A stretch of DNA of 49,077 nucleotides, from contig NZ_JAQLFL010000012.1 of the NCBI RefSeq assembly GCF_028206995.1, positions 1-49,077 on the forward strand. Reading direction: 5' to 3'. Below, one piece after another: positions 1 through 8,499 of this stretch (within the stretch, counting starts at the first letter, position 1; each line of letters starts with the position of its first letter). A program made the position numbers and the translations under genes. This stretch comes from Collinsella aerofaciens. Its GTDB lineage: Bacteria > Actinomycetota > Coriobacteriia > Coriobacteriales > Coriobacteriaceae. The notes under the pieces are model-generated. The model saw nothing but the letters and a program-made list of their open reading frames with translations, was not told the DNA's origin and ran no database searches.

Positions 1-112
1 AGGCCTGGCGTTAGCATGTCGCGATTCAATCTCGAAAACAGCATTGCCCAGTTGACAAAACTATAGGAACACCCCCCTGGCTTAGGAGGCTATAACCTGA
101 GTGGTTTGCGGG

Positions 113-922
113 CTAGCGGGCCTGCTTTACCTTGGCCGCCGCCTCGACAAACGACTTCCACAGGTTAAAGTCGGTCTCGAGCGTCTTCCACGTGTACTCA
201 GGATGCCATTGCACGCCCAGGCAGAAAGGCTGGCCTTCGACTTCGATGCACTCGGGAACGCCGTCGGTTGCCTTGGCGACCAAGCGCGTGCTTTTACCCA
301 GATGATCGACGCAGCAGTGGTGTGCGGAGTTGGTCTGGATCAGCCTGTGCCCGCCAAGCGCGCGCTCCAGAAGCGAGCCCGGCACGACCTCGACGGGATG
401 CACGGGATCGTTGAGCACGTGGGTGTGACGCCACTGCGTGCGACCCTCGCGCGCACCCAGGCTCGGCACGTCCATGCACAGGGTGCCGCCGGTGGCGACG
501 TTGAGCAGCTGCGTGCCGCGGCAGGTGGTAAAGAGTGGCTTTTTGGCGCGGAGCACCTCGCTGACCAGCTTAAACTCAAAACTATCGCGGATCTCGCAGC
601 AGAGGGTGGGGTCGTAGGGTCGATCATCGCCCCAGCGCTTGGGATTGACATCGGGGCCGCCGGGAATGGCGATGCCGTCGGCGATATCGACGTAATGACG
701 GATGACCTCAATGTCCTCGGTGATGGACATCTGCAGCGGCAGGCCGCCGGCGGCAAGGATGGCATCGACAAAGACGCTCGCAATCTCCTCGTTGGGGGAG
801 AGCGTCTCGGTTAAAAACGGCTCTGCCTCTTCCCAGCGCGGCGCGACGAGGATGAGCGGACGGTCGGCGGGGGCGACGTCGACATGCGGGGTGTAGGACG
901 ATGAAGTGCGAGTTCCGATCAT
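113..922 (-). CDS. Peptidase C26 / class I glutamine amidotransferase-like hydrolase (PuuD-type)
   Basis: The 269-residue product has the class I amidotransferase fold of gamma-glutamyl-gamma-aminobutyrate hydrolases. Visible motifs are an early IPGGPDVNP loop, the nucleophile elbow FTTCRGTQLLN with the catalytic Cys, and a C-terminal GVQWHPEYT that supplies the catalytic His and Glu. Family members hydrolyse gamma-glutamyl amide bonds in the cytoplasm. The open frame extends upstream to 1147, but that extension runs into the ATPase gene and is low-quality sequence; the ATG at 922 begins the conserved part, although its ribosome binding site is weak. It is the last gene of the amino-acid uptake operon, 88 bp after the ATPase stop, which suggests it processes glutamine- or glutamate-derived compounds taken up by that transporter (inference). 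The exact substrate cannot be read from sequence. Confidence 0.85.
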   Translation of the reverse strand: MIGTRTSSSYTPHVDVAPADRPLILVAPRWEEAEPFLTETLSPNEEIASVFVDAILAAGGLPLQMSITEDIEVIRHYVDIADGIAIPGGPDVNPKRWGDDRPYDPTLCCEIRDSFEFKLVSEVLRAKKPLFTTCRGTQLLNVATGGTLCMDVPSLGAREGRTQWRHTHVLNDPVHPVEVVPGSLLERALGGHRLIQTNSAHHCCVDHLGKSTRLVAKATDGVPECIEVEGQPFCLGVQWHPEYTWKTLETDFNLWKSFVEAAAKVKQAR

Positions 923-965
923 AGGTGCTGCTTTCGAATCTGAAGGTGACGGGGCGCATGAGAGA

Positions 966-999
966 CGTGGGACAACACTTCTGATGGATTTGTCCCACG
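966..999. repeat. 10-bp perfect inverted repeat between ATPase and hydrolase genes
   Basis: Arms CGTGGGACAA (966-975) and TTGTCCCACG (990-999) are perfectly complementary around a 14-nt loop. There is no T-run on either side, so it is not a classical terminator. The GGGACAA word resembles the GGGACAG core of the palindromes found elsewhere in this window, so it may be a relative. Confidence 0.6.
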
Positions 1000-1010
1000 G
1001 GGCGGTCTGG

Positions 1011-1775
1011 TTAGTGGCCCTTGATGGAGTTGAGGAAGTCCTGGGCGCGCTTGGTCTGGGGGTGGTCGAAGAACTCGTCGGGCGTGCCGGTTTCCACAAT
1101 CTGGCCGTCGGCCATAAACACGACGCGGTCGGCCACGCGGCGGGCAAAGTTCATTTCGTGCGTGATGACGATCATCGTCATGCCCTGCTGGGCCAGACGG
1201 ACCATGACCTCGAGCACCTCGTTGATCATCTCGGGGTCAAGGGCACTCGTGGGCTCGTCAAAGAGCATGGCCTTGGGTTGCATGGCAAGCGAGCGGGCGA
1301 TGGCTACGCGCTGTTGCTGGCCGCCCGAGAGCTGTGCGGGCACCTTATCGGCCTGCTCGGCCACGCCCACGCGGCTCAGCAGGTCCATGGCGCGCTCACG
1401 GGCCTCGTCCTTGGAGACACCCAGCACATCGACCGGCCCCAGCATGACGTTTTGCAGTACGGTCATATGTGCGAACAGGTTGAACTGCTGAAACACCATG
1501 CCCAGTTCGGCACGCATGCGGGCAAGATCCTTGCCTTCCTGTGGCAGGGGCTCGCCCTCGATGAGGATCTCGCCCGAGTCGATGGTTTCCAGGCGGTTGA
1601 TGGTGCGGCACATGGTCGACTTGCCCGAGCCCGAGGGCCCGATCACAACGACGACCTCGCCGCGGTCGACCGAGAGATTGATGTCGTTGAGGACGTGTAG
1701 ATCGCCATAGTGCTTATCGACGTGTCTGAGCTCGATCAGCGGCTGATTGCCGGTGGAAGAGGTGCTCTGTGCCAT
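1011..1775 (-). CDS. Polar amino acid ABC transporter, ATP-binding protein (GlnQ-type)
   Basis: This 254-residue ATPase shows Walker A GPSGSGKST, the Q-loop MVFQQFNLFAHMT, signature LSGGQQQRVAIARSLA and Walker B AMLFDEPTSALDPE, in the spacing typical of GlnQ/HisP ATPases that energise uptake of glutamine, glutamate, histidine and related amino acids. Length is normal for the family. The start at 1775 is preceded by AAGGAG. It follows the second permease by 36 bp on the same strand and completes the importer: binding protein, two permeases and ATPase. Substrate is inferred from the family, not shown by sequence. Confidence 0.95.
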   Translation of the reverse strand: MAQSTSSTGNQPLIELRHVDKHYGDLHVLNDINLSVDRGEVVVVIGPSGSGKSTMCRTINRLETIDSGEILIEGEPLPQEGKDLARMRAELGMVFQQFNLFAHMTVLQNVMLGPVDVLGVSKDEARERAMDLLSRVGVAEQADKVPAQLSGGQQQRVAIARSLAMQPKAMLFDEPTSALDPEMINEVLEVMVRLAQQGMTMIVITHEMNFARRVADRVVFMADGQIVETGTPDEFFDHPQTKRAQDFLNSIKGH

Positions 1776-1811
1776 GGTGCTCGGCTCCTTATGACTCGAA
1801 ATGGTAAAGCG

Positions 1812-2645
1812 TTAGCGGATGATGGTCGCGCCGGTCTTGTGCGAAACATAGACAGCGGCCTTGTTGATCGCGACGTTGATGAGGATGTAGATGACCGCGA
1901 TAACCAGGTAGACCGACACGAGGGCGTCGTAGTTGGTAATGAGCACGCGGGCGTTTTGCATGAGGTCGGGGTAGCTCACCACATAGGCGACGGTGGTGTC
2001 TTTGACTACGACCACAAGCTGCGAAATCAACGACGGAATGATAAACCGAATGGCCTGCGGCAACACGATTTTAAAGGTGATTTTAGCTTTGGAGAGACCG
2101 AGTGCCTGGGCGGCTTCGACCTGGCCGCGCGGCACGGCGTTGACGCCGGCACGGAAGATCTCGGCGAGTACGCCGGCGGCAGCGAGCGCGACGGGAAGCG
2201 TGAGCATCCAAAACGACGGCAGTGCGATCTTGTACTGGGGCAGCACCAAAAAGAAGAAGTAGATGAACAGCAGGCTCGGCACGCCGCGGAAGAAATCGGT
2301 GAGCACGCGGCAGACCAGCTGCAGCGGCTTAATGTCGCTGATGCGGCCGAGCATAAGGGCTAAGCCCAGCACCAGCGCGATGGCGCCTGCGGTGAGCGCG
2401 ACCTTTACCGTGCCCTCAAAGCCGGCAAGCAGGAACTTCCAGGTGGTGAGGTGCGTAAAGAAATACCAATAGTGGACCGAAAGCTGGCCGGTCACATAAA
2501 AGCGCTGCAGCACGAGGACGGCGAGCACGGCGACGGCAACAAGCGAGATGGCGGTGCCGATGCGAATCTTGGCGCGCATCTTGGGGCCGGGAGCCTCGTA
2601 GAGCGCATCGCGCATGGTAAGCGCAGGGGAGGAGTGCTTGCTCAT
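1812..2645 (-). CDS. Amino acid ABC transporter permease (GlnP/HisM-type)
   Basis: The 277-residue membrane protein carries the binding-protein-dependent transport inner membrane domain. The EAA-like cytoplasmic loop that contacts the ATPase is visible as GQVEAAQALGLSKAKITFKI followed by VLPQAIRFIIPS. An N-terminal cytoplasmic stretch of about 25 residues precedes the first membrane segment, and a run of hydrophobic helices follows. Its start codon overlaps the stop of the upstream permease by 4 bp, indicating translational coupling. The two permeases are different paralogues and probably form a heterodimeric channel. Confidence 0.93.
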   Translation of the reverse strand: MSKHSSPALTMRDALYEAPGPKMRAKIRIGTAISLVAVAVLAVLVLQRFYVTGQLSVHYWYFFTHLTTWKFLLAGFEGTVKVALTAGAIALVLGLALMLGRISDIKPLQLVCRVLTDFFRGVPSLLFIYFFFLVLPQYKIALPSFWMLTLPVALAAAGVLAEIFRAGVNAVPRGQVEAAQALGLSKAKITFKIVLPQAIRFIIPSLISQLVVVVKDTTVAYVVSYPDLMQNARVLITNYDALVSVYLVIAVIYILINVAINKAAVYVSHKTGATIIR

Positions 2646-3301
2646 CGGAGGATCCTCACCTTCTTATCGATGTAGTTGCCAATGTGGCTCACCACAAAGG
2701 CCGTGCCCAGGTAGCCGAGCGCCGAGATAAAGAACGCGGCGACGCCGCCGAGCGAGCGGGTATTGATGTAGCTCACCACGCCGGTGAGCTCCTGTGGTTT
2801 AAGCGGCACCTGGCTGCCGAGTGCGGTGGTGAGCATGACGGCGATAAAGAGGTTGGTCATGGGCAGCACGCTCGAGCGCAGCGCCTGCGGAATCACGATC
2901 TTGGCGAGGATACGGTTAAAGCTCATGCCGAGCGAGCGGGCGGCTTCCACCTGGCCGACGCCGACGGTGTTGATGCCACTCATAAAGTTCTCGGAGCCAA
3001 AGGCCGAGCCCAAAAGGACCGTGGCGACGATAACGCAGGTGCGGTAGGGCAGGACGACCTTGAGCGGCGGCAGCGCATAGACGACGATGATGAGCAGCGC
3101 GATGCCGGGGATGTTACGGAAGACCTGGACATACAGGTCGCCAAAGACGCGCAGCGGCTTGAGCGGCGACACGCGCATCACGGTGACGGCGACGGCCAGC
3201 ACCATGGCGATGGCAAACGACTCAAGCGTCATGCCCCAGGTTGCTAGCAGCGCGTCGATATAGTTCTGGCCATAGAGCGACCAGAGTTCGGAGAGACTCA
3301 T
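2642..3301 (-). CDS. Amino acid ABC transporter permease (GlnP/HisQ-type)
   Basis: The 219-residue permease has the usual length for the His/Glu/Gln/Arg permease family. The ATPase-docking loop is visible as GQVEAARSLGMSFNRILAKI followed by VIPQALRSSVLP. It is the first permease after the binding protein and overlaps the next permease by 4 bp. A stem-loop in the 138-bp gap upstream (3326-3351) could lower permease expression relative to the binding protein. Substrate specificity is not readable from the sequence. Confidence 0.93.
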   Translation of the reverse strand: MSLSELWSLYGQNYIDALLATWGMTLESFAIAMVLAVAVTVMRVSPLKPLRVFGDLYVQVFRNIPGIALLIIVVYALPPLKVVLPYRTCVIVATVLLGSAFGSENFMSGINTVGVGQVEAARSLGMSFNRILAKIVIPQALRSSVLPMTNLFIAVMLTTALGSQVPLKPQELTGVVSYINTRSLGGVAAFFISALGYLGTAFVVSHIGNYIDKKVRILR

Positions 3302-3325
3302 GCGGACCTCCCGCCGGTAAGGAAA

Positions 3326-3351
3326 GGGGCTCCCGTGTGTACGGAAGCCCC
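3326..3351 (-). terminator. Stem-loop between binding-protein and permease genes, probable attenuator
   Basis: An 11-bp stem with one mismatch (3326-3336 with 3341-3351) closes a 4-nt loop; read on the minus strand it is followed by a short T-rich tract. It lies between the binding protein and the rest of its operon, a usual place for a partial terminator or mRNA-stabilising hairpin that leaves more binding protein than membrane components. Confidence 0.65.
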
Positions 3352-3439
3352 GACAACTCAGTGAGGAAACAGTTTACCGCAATAAAGCGCATCATGCGTT
3401 TCCGTATGGTTTCGTTGCGGCCGTTACCAGGCTCGCTGC

Positions 3440-4435
3440 CTAGGCGCCGATCTCGGGCAGCTCGGGAACATTGGTGTCGCCCGTACGGTCGCCGATGCAG
3501 ATCTGCCACAGTTCAGTCCAGGTGCCGTCGTCCTCGATCTTCTTAAGGAAGTCGTTGACAAAGGCGACGCCGTCGGAATCGAGCGGCAGACCGATACCAT
3601 AGGGCTCCTTGCTGCCGAAGGGCTTGCCGGCGATCTTGTACTTACCGGGCTCGCGGACCAGGGCGCTCTGCTGCATGTTGTTATCGATGACGTAGGCGTC
3701 AACGCGGCCCTGCTGGAGTGCCTGGCGGGCCTCCTCGTCGGTCTTGAACTCCTGCTGGCTGGCCTTGGGAGCGAACTCCTCCAGGATGGCGGGGCCGTTG
3801 GAGCCGGACTGGACGGCGACGTTCTTGTCGGCCAGGTCTTCGACGCTCTTGATGTCGTCGTTATCGGCAAGCACCAGGATGGCCTGCTGCGTGTAGTAAT
3901 AGGGACCGGCAAAGGAGACAAGCTTCTTGCGCTCGTCGGTAATGGTGTAGGTGGCAAAGACGGCGTCGACCTGGCCGTTCTGCAGGACAGACTCGCGCGT
4001 GTCCGAGGTCACCTGGGTGATCTCGACCTTGTTCTCGCCCAGGATGTAGTTGGACAGGAGCTGTGCGATACCGGCATCGAAGCCGCGGGTCTGACCGTCT
4101 TTCTCGTTGAGGAGAGAGAAGAGCGTAGAGGTCTGAACGCCGCCGATCTTAAAGACGCCGGCGTCCTTGACGGCTGTGGCCCAGGTGCTGGCGGCGATGG
4201 CGTCGTCATCGGCCTTGGGGCCGTCGTTGACGAGCTTGTCGAATGCCTTGGCATCGAGCGTGGCGGAAACCTCGGTATCCTCGGAGCTCTTGGAGGAGCC
4301 GGCGGCGGAACCCTTGTCGGCCTCGGCGCTGGTGTCGGAGCAGCCGGCAAGACCAAGGCCGGCGACGGTTGCGAAGGTGGCGGCAACGAAGCCGCGGCGG
4401 TCGAGAACGACCTGCTGGGAGAGGTTCTTGCTCAT
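3440..4435 (-). CDS. Amino acid ABC transporter substrate-binding lipoprotein, Tat-type signal
   Basis: The 331-residue protein is a family 3 extracellular solute-binding protein. The N-terminus reads DRRGFVAATFATVAGLGLAGC: an RRGF twin-arginine motif followed by a hydrophobic stretch and an LAGC lipobox, so it is probably exported folded by Tat and lipid-anchored at the Cys. A linker rich in Ser, Glu, Asp and Ala follows, then the binding fold with FDAGIAQLLSNYIL and the typical hinge segment VEDLADKNVAVQSGSNG. It is the promoter-proximal gene of the operon. The start at 4435 has an AGAAAGG ribosome binding site. Lgt, which would modify the lipobox Cys, is encoded at 29412. Confidence 0.93.
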   Translation of the reverse strand: MSKNLSQQVVLDRRGFVAATFATVAGLGLAGCSDTSAEADKGSAAGSSKSSEDTEVSATLDAKAFDKLVNDGPKADDDAIAASTWATAVKDAGVFKIGGVQTSTLFSLLNEKDGQTRGFDAGIAQLLSNYILGENKVEITQVTSDTRESVLQNGQVDAVFATYTITDERKKLVSFAGPYYYTQQAILVLADNDDIKSVEDLADKNVAVQSGSNGPAILEEFAPKASQQEFKTDEEARQALQQGRVDAYVIDNNMQQSALVREPGKYKIAGKPFGSKEPYGIGLPLDSDGVAFVNDFLKKIEDDGTWTELWQICIGDRTGDTNVPELPEIGA

Positions 4436-4478
4436 GGTAGAACACCTTTCTCAATAAAATCCCTAGCGGTTGAGTAGA

Positions 4479-4508
4479 GTTATACCCTATCGCGCTCAAA
4501 TGGGTCAA
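4479..4508 (-). promoter_or_regulatory. Sigma70-type promoter for the amino acid ABC operon
   Basis: On the minus strand TTGACC (complement of 4503-4508) and TATAAC (complement of 4479-4484) are separated by 18 bp, close to consensus, and lie about 45 bp upstream of the binding-protein start codon. Confidence 0.75.
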
Positions 4509-4554
4509 CACGAAATAACTCAGAAACATACTTACCTTATGGGTTATTCTTCCT

Positions 4555-4584
4555 ACCAAAAAGGGACAGGCACCTTTGTGGTGG
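4555..4584 (+). repeat. GGGACAG-core palindrome, copy A
   Basis: An imperfect palindrome: arms CCAAAAAGG and CCTTTGTGG flank the core GACAGGCA, with one mismatch in nine pairs. It belongs to the same family as the copies at 13402, 14153, 30241, 30319, 32566 and 35179. It lies in the gap between the binding-protein promoter and the dxs terminator. Confidence 0.7.
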
Positions 4585-4619
4585 TTCTTGCAGATGTGGC
4601 GGCCCGCCTCGCTGTTTTG

Positions 4620-4674
4620 TCTCAATCTGTAACAGTTAGACGGGAATTCGGGCCCTGGATGTTACAGATTGAGA
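4620..4674. repeat. 15-bp perfect inverted repeat in dxs/binding-protein gap
   Basis: TCTCAATCTGTAACA at 4620-4634 is repeated in perfect inversion at 4660-4674 with a 25-bp spacer that contains the internal palindrome GGGCCC. There is no T-run, so it is unlikely to be a terminator. It could be the ends of a small insertion-derived element or a structured repeat. Confidence 0.7.
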
Positions 4675-4689
4675 TAATCGCGTCGCGAA

Positions 4690-4730
4690 AACAAAAACCT
4701 CCGCAGGGATGCTTCCCTTGCGGAGGTTTT
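4690..4730 (-). terminator. Rho-independent terminator of the dxs-like gene
   Basis: A GC-rich stem (4694-4709 with 4714-4730, one bulged base) is followed on the minus strand by TTTTTGTTTT. It begins directly after the stop codon of the dxs-like gene. Confidence 0.9.
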
Positions 4731-4731
4731 C

Positions 4732-6513
4732 TTACTCGTTGAGTAGTCTTGCGGCTTCGGCGGCCATGTTCTCGACCGTCATGCCGTTTTGAGCGAGCAG
4801 TTCGTTGGGGTCGTAGCGGTCGGGGAAGCCCTTGGCGATGCCGAAGGTGCGCGTGCGCAACGGCGTGCATGCCAGATAACATGCCACACGCTCACCCCAG
4901 CCGCCGTCCAAGATGCCGTCCTCGAGGGTGACGACAACGCGATGCTCGGCGGCAAGACTGTCGAGGAACTCACGGTCAAGCTCGGTTGCAAAGCGCGGGT
5001 TGACGAGCGTGGCCTCGATACCGTACTCGGCAGCCAAGCGGTTTGCCACGCGCTCGCCCAGCTCAAAGAAATCGCCAAGCGCGAGCACGGCAACGTTGCG
5101 ACCCTGGCGCACCACGTTGTAGCGAACGGAGCTGTAGTCGGCGTCTTCGGCGGGCGCCAGATCGGGACGGCTTACCAGGCCAATACCAGGCACGCGAATC
5201 GCCACAGGATGCTCGCGATGGTCGAGCGACCAGCTCAGCATGGACAGATATTCCTCCATGCAGGCCGGCGCTAGGTAGCGCATATTGGGAAGGGCGCCCA
5301 GCATGGAAATATCAAAGAACGAGAGATGCGTCTCGGACGTAGTGCCAAAGATTGACGCGCCAAACACCAGGATGGTCGCCGGGGCGTCGTTGAGGCACAG
5401 GTCGTGCCACAGCTCGTCGTAGGCGCGCTGCAAAAACGTGCCGTACACACCAAAGACTGGCTTGGCACCCGAGCGAGCAAGCGCGGTGGCAAAGGTCACG
5501 GCGTGCTCCTCGGCAATGCCCACATCGACGAACTGTTTGCCGGCGGCAGCGCGAAGCTCGGGTGTAAAGCCCATGATGTAGGGTGTGGCGGCCGTGATGC
5601 CAACGACCTGTGGATCGCGCTCGATGGCGGCGCTGAGCGCCTCGCCCGTAATGTCGGCATAGGTGCGCGGCGCAGGCTCGCTCGGATGGCCCGGGCAGAG
5701 CTTGCGCCCGGTTGCCATGTCAAACGGACCCACGTGATGCCAGCGCTCGGGGTCGTTCTGGGCCGGCTCAAAGCCCTTGCCCTTGGCGGTGGAGACGTGC
5801 AGCACGATGGGATGATCGATATTGCGCAGTTCCTGCAGCGCGTCGACTAGGGCCAACACATCGTTACCGGCGTCCAGATAGCGGTAGTCGAGCCCCATCG
5901 CGCGGAAAACGTTGCGCTCACAGGCGCCGTTGCTGGCGCGCAGCTCGGCCAGATTGCGATACAGGCCGCCATGGTTCTCGGCAATGGACTGGTCGTTATC
6001 GTTGACGATGATGATCAGGTTGCTGTCGAGATCGGCGGCATTGTTGAAGCCCTCAAACGCCAGGCCGCCAGAAAGCGAGCCGTCGCCAATAACAGTAATG
6101 ACGTTATACGTGTCGTCCGCCAGGTCACGAGCGTGCGCCAGGCCGCAGCCCAGGCTCACCGACGTGGAGGTATGGCCCATGGCGAACAGGTCGTGCTCGG
6201 ACTCGTCGGGATTGGCAAAGCCAGAAGCCTCACCATAACGCTCCGGATCGATATAAGTGTACGCGCGCCCAGTCAGCGCCTTGTGGGCGTAGGTCTGGTG
6301 CGAAACGTCAAAGACAATTTTGTCGGTGGGGGAGTTAAACACGCGATGGAGCGCGACCGTGAGCTCAACGACGCCCAAGTTGGGGGCAACGTGCCCGCCG
6401 ACGGCGGCGGAGCTTTCGAGGATGGCGTGGCGAATCTCGCCGCAGAGCAGCGGAAGCTCGGCGCGGTCGAGAGCCTTGACGTCCTCGGGCGTTGTCGTTT
6501 GCGTAAGCAGCAT
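4732..6513 (-). CDS. 1-deoxy-D-xylulose-5-phosphate synthase-like enzyme (divergent Dxs)
   Basis: The 593-residue protein is a thiamine-diphosphate enzyme of the Dxs family, which condenses pyruvate and glyceraldehyde 3-phosphate to DXP for isoprenoids and thiamine. The TPP site is seen as GDGSLSGGLAFEGFNN, ending about 30 residues on with VNDN; DVGIAEEHAVTFATALA contains the catalytic Glu. Differences from classical Dxs are clear: DVSHQTYAHKALTGR replaces the usual DVGHQxYxHKxLTGR, the DRAGLVGxDGxTHxG segment becomes FGTTSETHLSFFDISML, and the protein is about 30 residues short. It resembles the Dxs-like subgroup of low-GC Gram-positives. It is monocistronic, with its own strong terminator. 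DXP synthesis is the likely but unproven reaction. Confidence 0.8.
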   Translation of the reverse strand: MLLTQTTTPEDVKALDRAELPLLCGEIRHAILESSAAVGGHVAPNLGVVELTVALHRVFNSPTDKIVFDVSHQTYAHKALTGRAYTYIDPERYGEASGFANPDESEHDLFAMGHTSTSVSLGCGLAHARDLADDTYNVITVIGDGSLSGGLAFEGFNNAADLDSNLIIIVNDNDQSIAENHGGLYRNLAELRASNGACERNVFRAMGLDYRYLDAGNDVLALVDALQELRNIDHPIVLHVSTAKGKGFEPAQNDPERWHHVGPFDMATGRKLCPGHPSEPAPRTYADITGEALSAAIERDPQVVGITAATPYIMGFTPELRAAAGKQFVDVGIAEEHAVTFATALARSGAKPVFGVYGTFLQRAYDELWHDLCLNDAPATILVFGASIFGTTSETHLSFFDISMLGALPNMRYLAPACMEEYLSMLSWSLDHREHPVAIRVPGIGLVSRPDLAPAEDADYSSVRYNVVRQGRNVAVLALGDFFELGERVANRLAAEYGIEATLVNPRFATELDREFLDSLAAEHRVVVTLEDGILDGGWGERVACYLACTPLRTRTFGIAKGFPDRYDPNELLAQNGMTVENMAAEAARLLNE

Positions 6514-6741
6514 CGTTGTGGGTTACTCCATGCGAATCGTGCGCCGGCACTCCCTCGGCCGGCACAATTGCACAAGACAGTCTCGCACATTTTGGCGTTT
6601 GATATGTGACGGCGGCGCGGTAATTCGCCAACTGGTGGGGCAAAACGTTTTGTCCGATGCCATACTGATGTGTTCCATGATGTTTTTATCGATTGTGCAC
6701 AGGCCGTGGCTTGCCGCCGTGAGCCGCTGGAAGGAGGCAGC

Positions 6742-7278
6742 ATGTCCGATGCCGTTCGTGCCGAGAAAGTCGCGCGCGAAGTAGACCATGCTGCCCGTCA
6801 ACTGGCACAGGCGGGCCGTCTGGACCTGACGCGCGAGTTTATCCAGCATGGCGATGTGACGGTGTATACGCATGTGACCTCGGTGGCGCGGGCGAGCCTG
6901 TCTTTTGCCGAGCGCCTGGGCCGCGTCGGTGTCTCGGTCGACCGTGCCTCGTTGCTGCGCGGAGCCCTGTTACACGATTATTTTCTCTATGACTGGCACG
7001 ATCCCGACCCGAGCCATCGACTGCACGGATTCCGGCATCCATTTTTTGCTCTGGCGCGTGCCGAGGAAGATTTTGAGCTGACGCCGCGCGAGCGGAATAT
7101 TATCGTGCGGCATATGTTTCCGCTGGTGCCGGTGCCACCGGCGTGTCGTGAGGCATGGATTGTGTGTCTGGCGGATAAATGGTGTGCTCTGCGCGAGACG
7201 ATCGCCGGCCGCCTGCCGCGCAAGGACGAGACAGACGATAGCGTGAGTAAAGCATCGAGCGAAAAGAGGAGAGGGTAG
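6742..7278 (+). CDS. HD-domain phosphohydrolase-like protein
   Basis: The 178-residue protein contains an HD-type core: YTHVTSVARAS, LLRGALLHDYFLYDWHD with the paired His-Asp, and further His residues in HGFRHPFFALARA and IIVRHMFPL that could complete a metal site. HD proteins hydrolyse phosphomonoesters or nucleotides; the substrate here is unknown. The start at 6742 is chosen because AAGGAGG precedes it; the upstream in-frame ATG at 6670 has no comparable site. The next gene begins 4 nt after its stop, so the two are co-translated and probably functionally linked. The C-terminal 20 residues are polar and likely disordered. Confidence 0.8.
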   Translation: MSDAVRAEKVAREVDHAARQLAQAGRLDLTREFIQHGDVTVYTHVTSVARASLSFAERLGRVGVSVDRASLLRGALLHDYFLYDWHDPDPSHRLHGFRHPFFALARAEEDFELTPRERNIIVRHMFPLVPVPPACREAWIVCLADKWCALRETIAGRLPRKDETDDSVSKASSEKRRG

Positions 7279-7281
7279 ACG

Positions 7282-8301
7282 GTGGGGACCGCGATTGATA
7301 TTGCGTTTGGCGGCGCGACGCTTGCCGCCTGCCCACTCTCGGCGCTGGTGCTCTCGTTTGCCTTTTACGGGTTTTGCGGTTGGGCATGGGAGTCGACGGT
7401 CTGCGCCATGCTCAATCACGGACGATTTGCCAACAGTGGCTTTTTGCTGGGGCCGTGCTGCCCCATCTATGGCGCGGGCGGCATTGCCTGCTGGCTGCTG
7501 TTGCGTGGGATTCCGGATGCCTCGAGCCAGTTTGTCGCTGCAGCGCTCGTATGCAGCGTGATTGAGTACAGCGTAGGCGTGCTGTTGGAAAAAACAACGG
7601 GCGCTCGCTTTTGGGATTACTCGCACCTGCCTTTTAACTTGCACGGACGCATCTGTCTGTACTGGGCCTGCGCGTTTGGCTTGGGTGCGTTGTGTATTTG
7701 CCGTTTAGTGGAGCCGGCATTGCTGGGGCTGCTTGGCCATCTGCCGGTGCTGATTGTGCGGTTGTCCGCCTTTATCGTCGCGGTCGCGATGATGGTCGAC
7801 GCGGTGTGCTCGTTGGCGAGCTGGCGGCGTCTGTCCGATCAGCTGGAGCGCGTGCGCGCCGACCTTGCCGATCGCATCAACGAATCGCTTGCCGATGCCT
7901 CGGACTCAATGCTCGAGCGCATTCCCGAATCGACGATTGACTCGGTGGCGCAGACGCACATCCGTAGCCGTGCCGTTAACGCGTGGCTGGCCGAGCTGGG
8001 TGACGCCGCGCTCGATGCCCTGCGCGAGAAGGCTTCAATGCCGACGTTTATCGCGGATGGTGCTCGCGGCCTGGCACTTGCTGCCCGCCGCGTGGCCGAT
8101 GCCGCGCCGAGCATGCCGCGTCCGTCGCTCAGTCGTCGCCTTGCCGGCAAGCGCATAAGCCGTCCGGTGCCGAGTGTGTCACTCAGCCGCCGCGACCTAC
8201 GCTTCTTTAACGCCTTCCCGCGCCTGCGCATCAATCGCTACGAAGGTGTCATTCGAGCAACTAATCTCCGCGACCGCGCCCACGAGCTGTTTCGGCGCTA
8301 G
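7282..8301 (+). CDS. CmpB-like (PF06541-type) putative ABC transporter permease
   Basis: The 339-residue protein has about five membrane helices in its first 170 residues, including the characteristic WESTVCAMLNHGRFANSGFL and GPCCPIYGAGG segments of the CmpB-like family annotated as putative ABC transporter permeases; the WDYSHLPFNLHGRICLYW stretch is also typical. No ATPase lies nearby, so transport is unproven. The remaining 170 residues are a soluble helical and arginine-rich C-terminal domain with few recognisable features. The start is a GTG whose ribosome binding site (GAGGAGAGGG) lies inside the end of the HD gene, so the pair is translationally coupled. Confidence 0.75.
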   Translation: MGTAIDIAFGGATLAACPLSALVLSFAFYGFCGWAWESTVCAMLNHGRFANSGFLLGPCCPIYGAGGIACWLLLRGIPDASSQFVAAALVCSVIEYSVGVLLEKTTGARFWDYSHLPFNLHGRICLYWACAFGLGALCICRLVEPALLGLLGHLPVLIVRLSAFIVAVAMMVDAVCSLASWRRLSDQLERVRADLADRINESLADASDSMLERIPESTIDSVAQTHIRSRAVNAWLAELGDAALDALREKASMPTFIADGARGLALAARRVADAAPSMPRPSLSRRLAGKRISRPVPSVSLSRRDLRFFNAFPRLRINRYEGVIRATNLRDRAHELFRR

Positions 8302-8499
8302 CCGGGACGGGCACGCTCACGGCTCCCTTGCTCGCGTATTTCCCGTCCGTTTCGCGTCCGTTGCCGTGCCGTTTCCAAGATTGCGGCACCGTTTCCATTC
8401 GACAACGCAGCGTTTAACAACGCCGTATCTGGTCTACACCAGTTGCCCCTCGGCCGCATTATGGGCGCCGACAACGTTCATGCGATTAAGGGGGAGCGA

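Noticed and set aside
1..112. Promoter or gene at the window edge (TTGACA at 51, TATAAC at about 92)
   Set aside because: The hexamers are more than 30 bp apart and no coding sequence is visible, so nothing can be supported.
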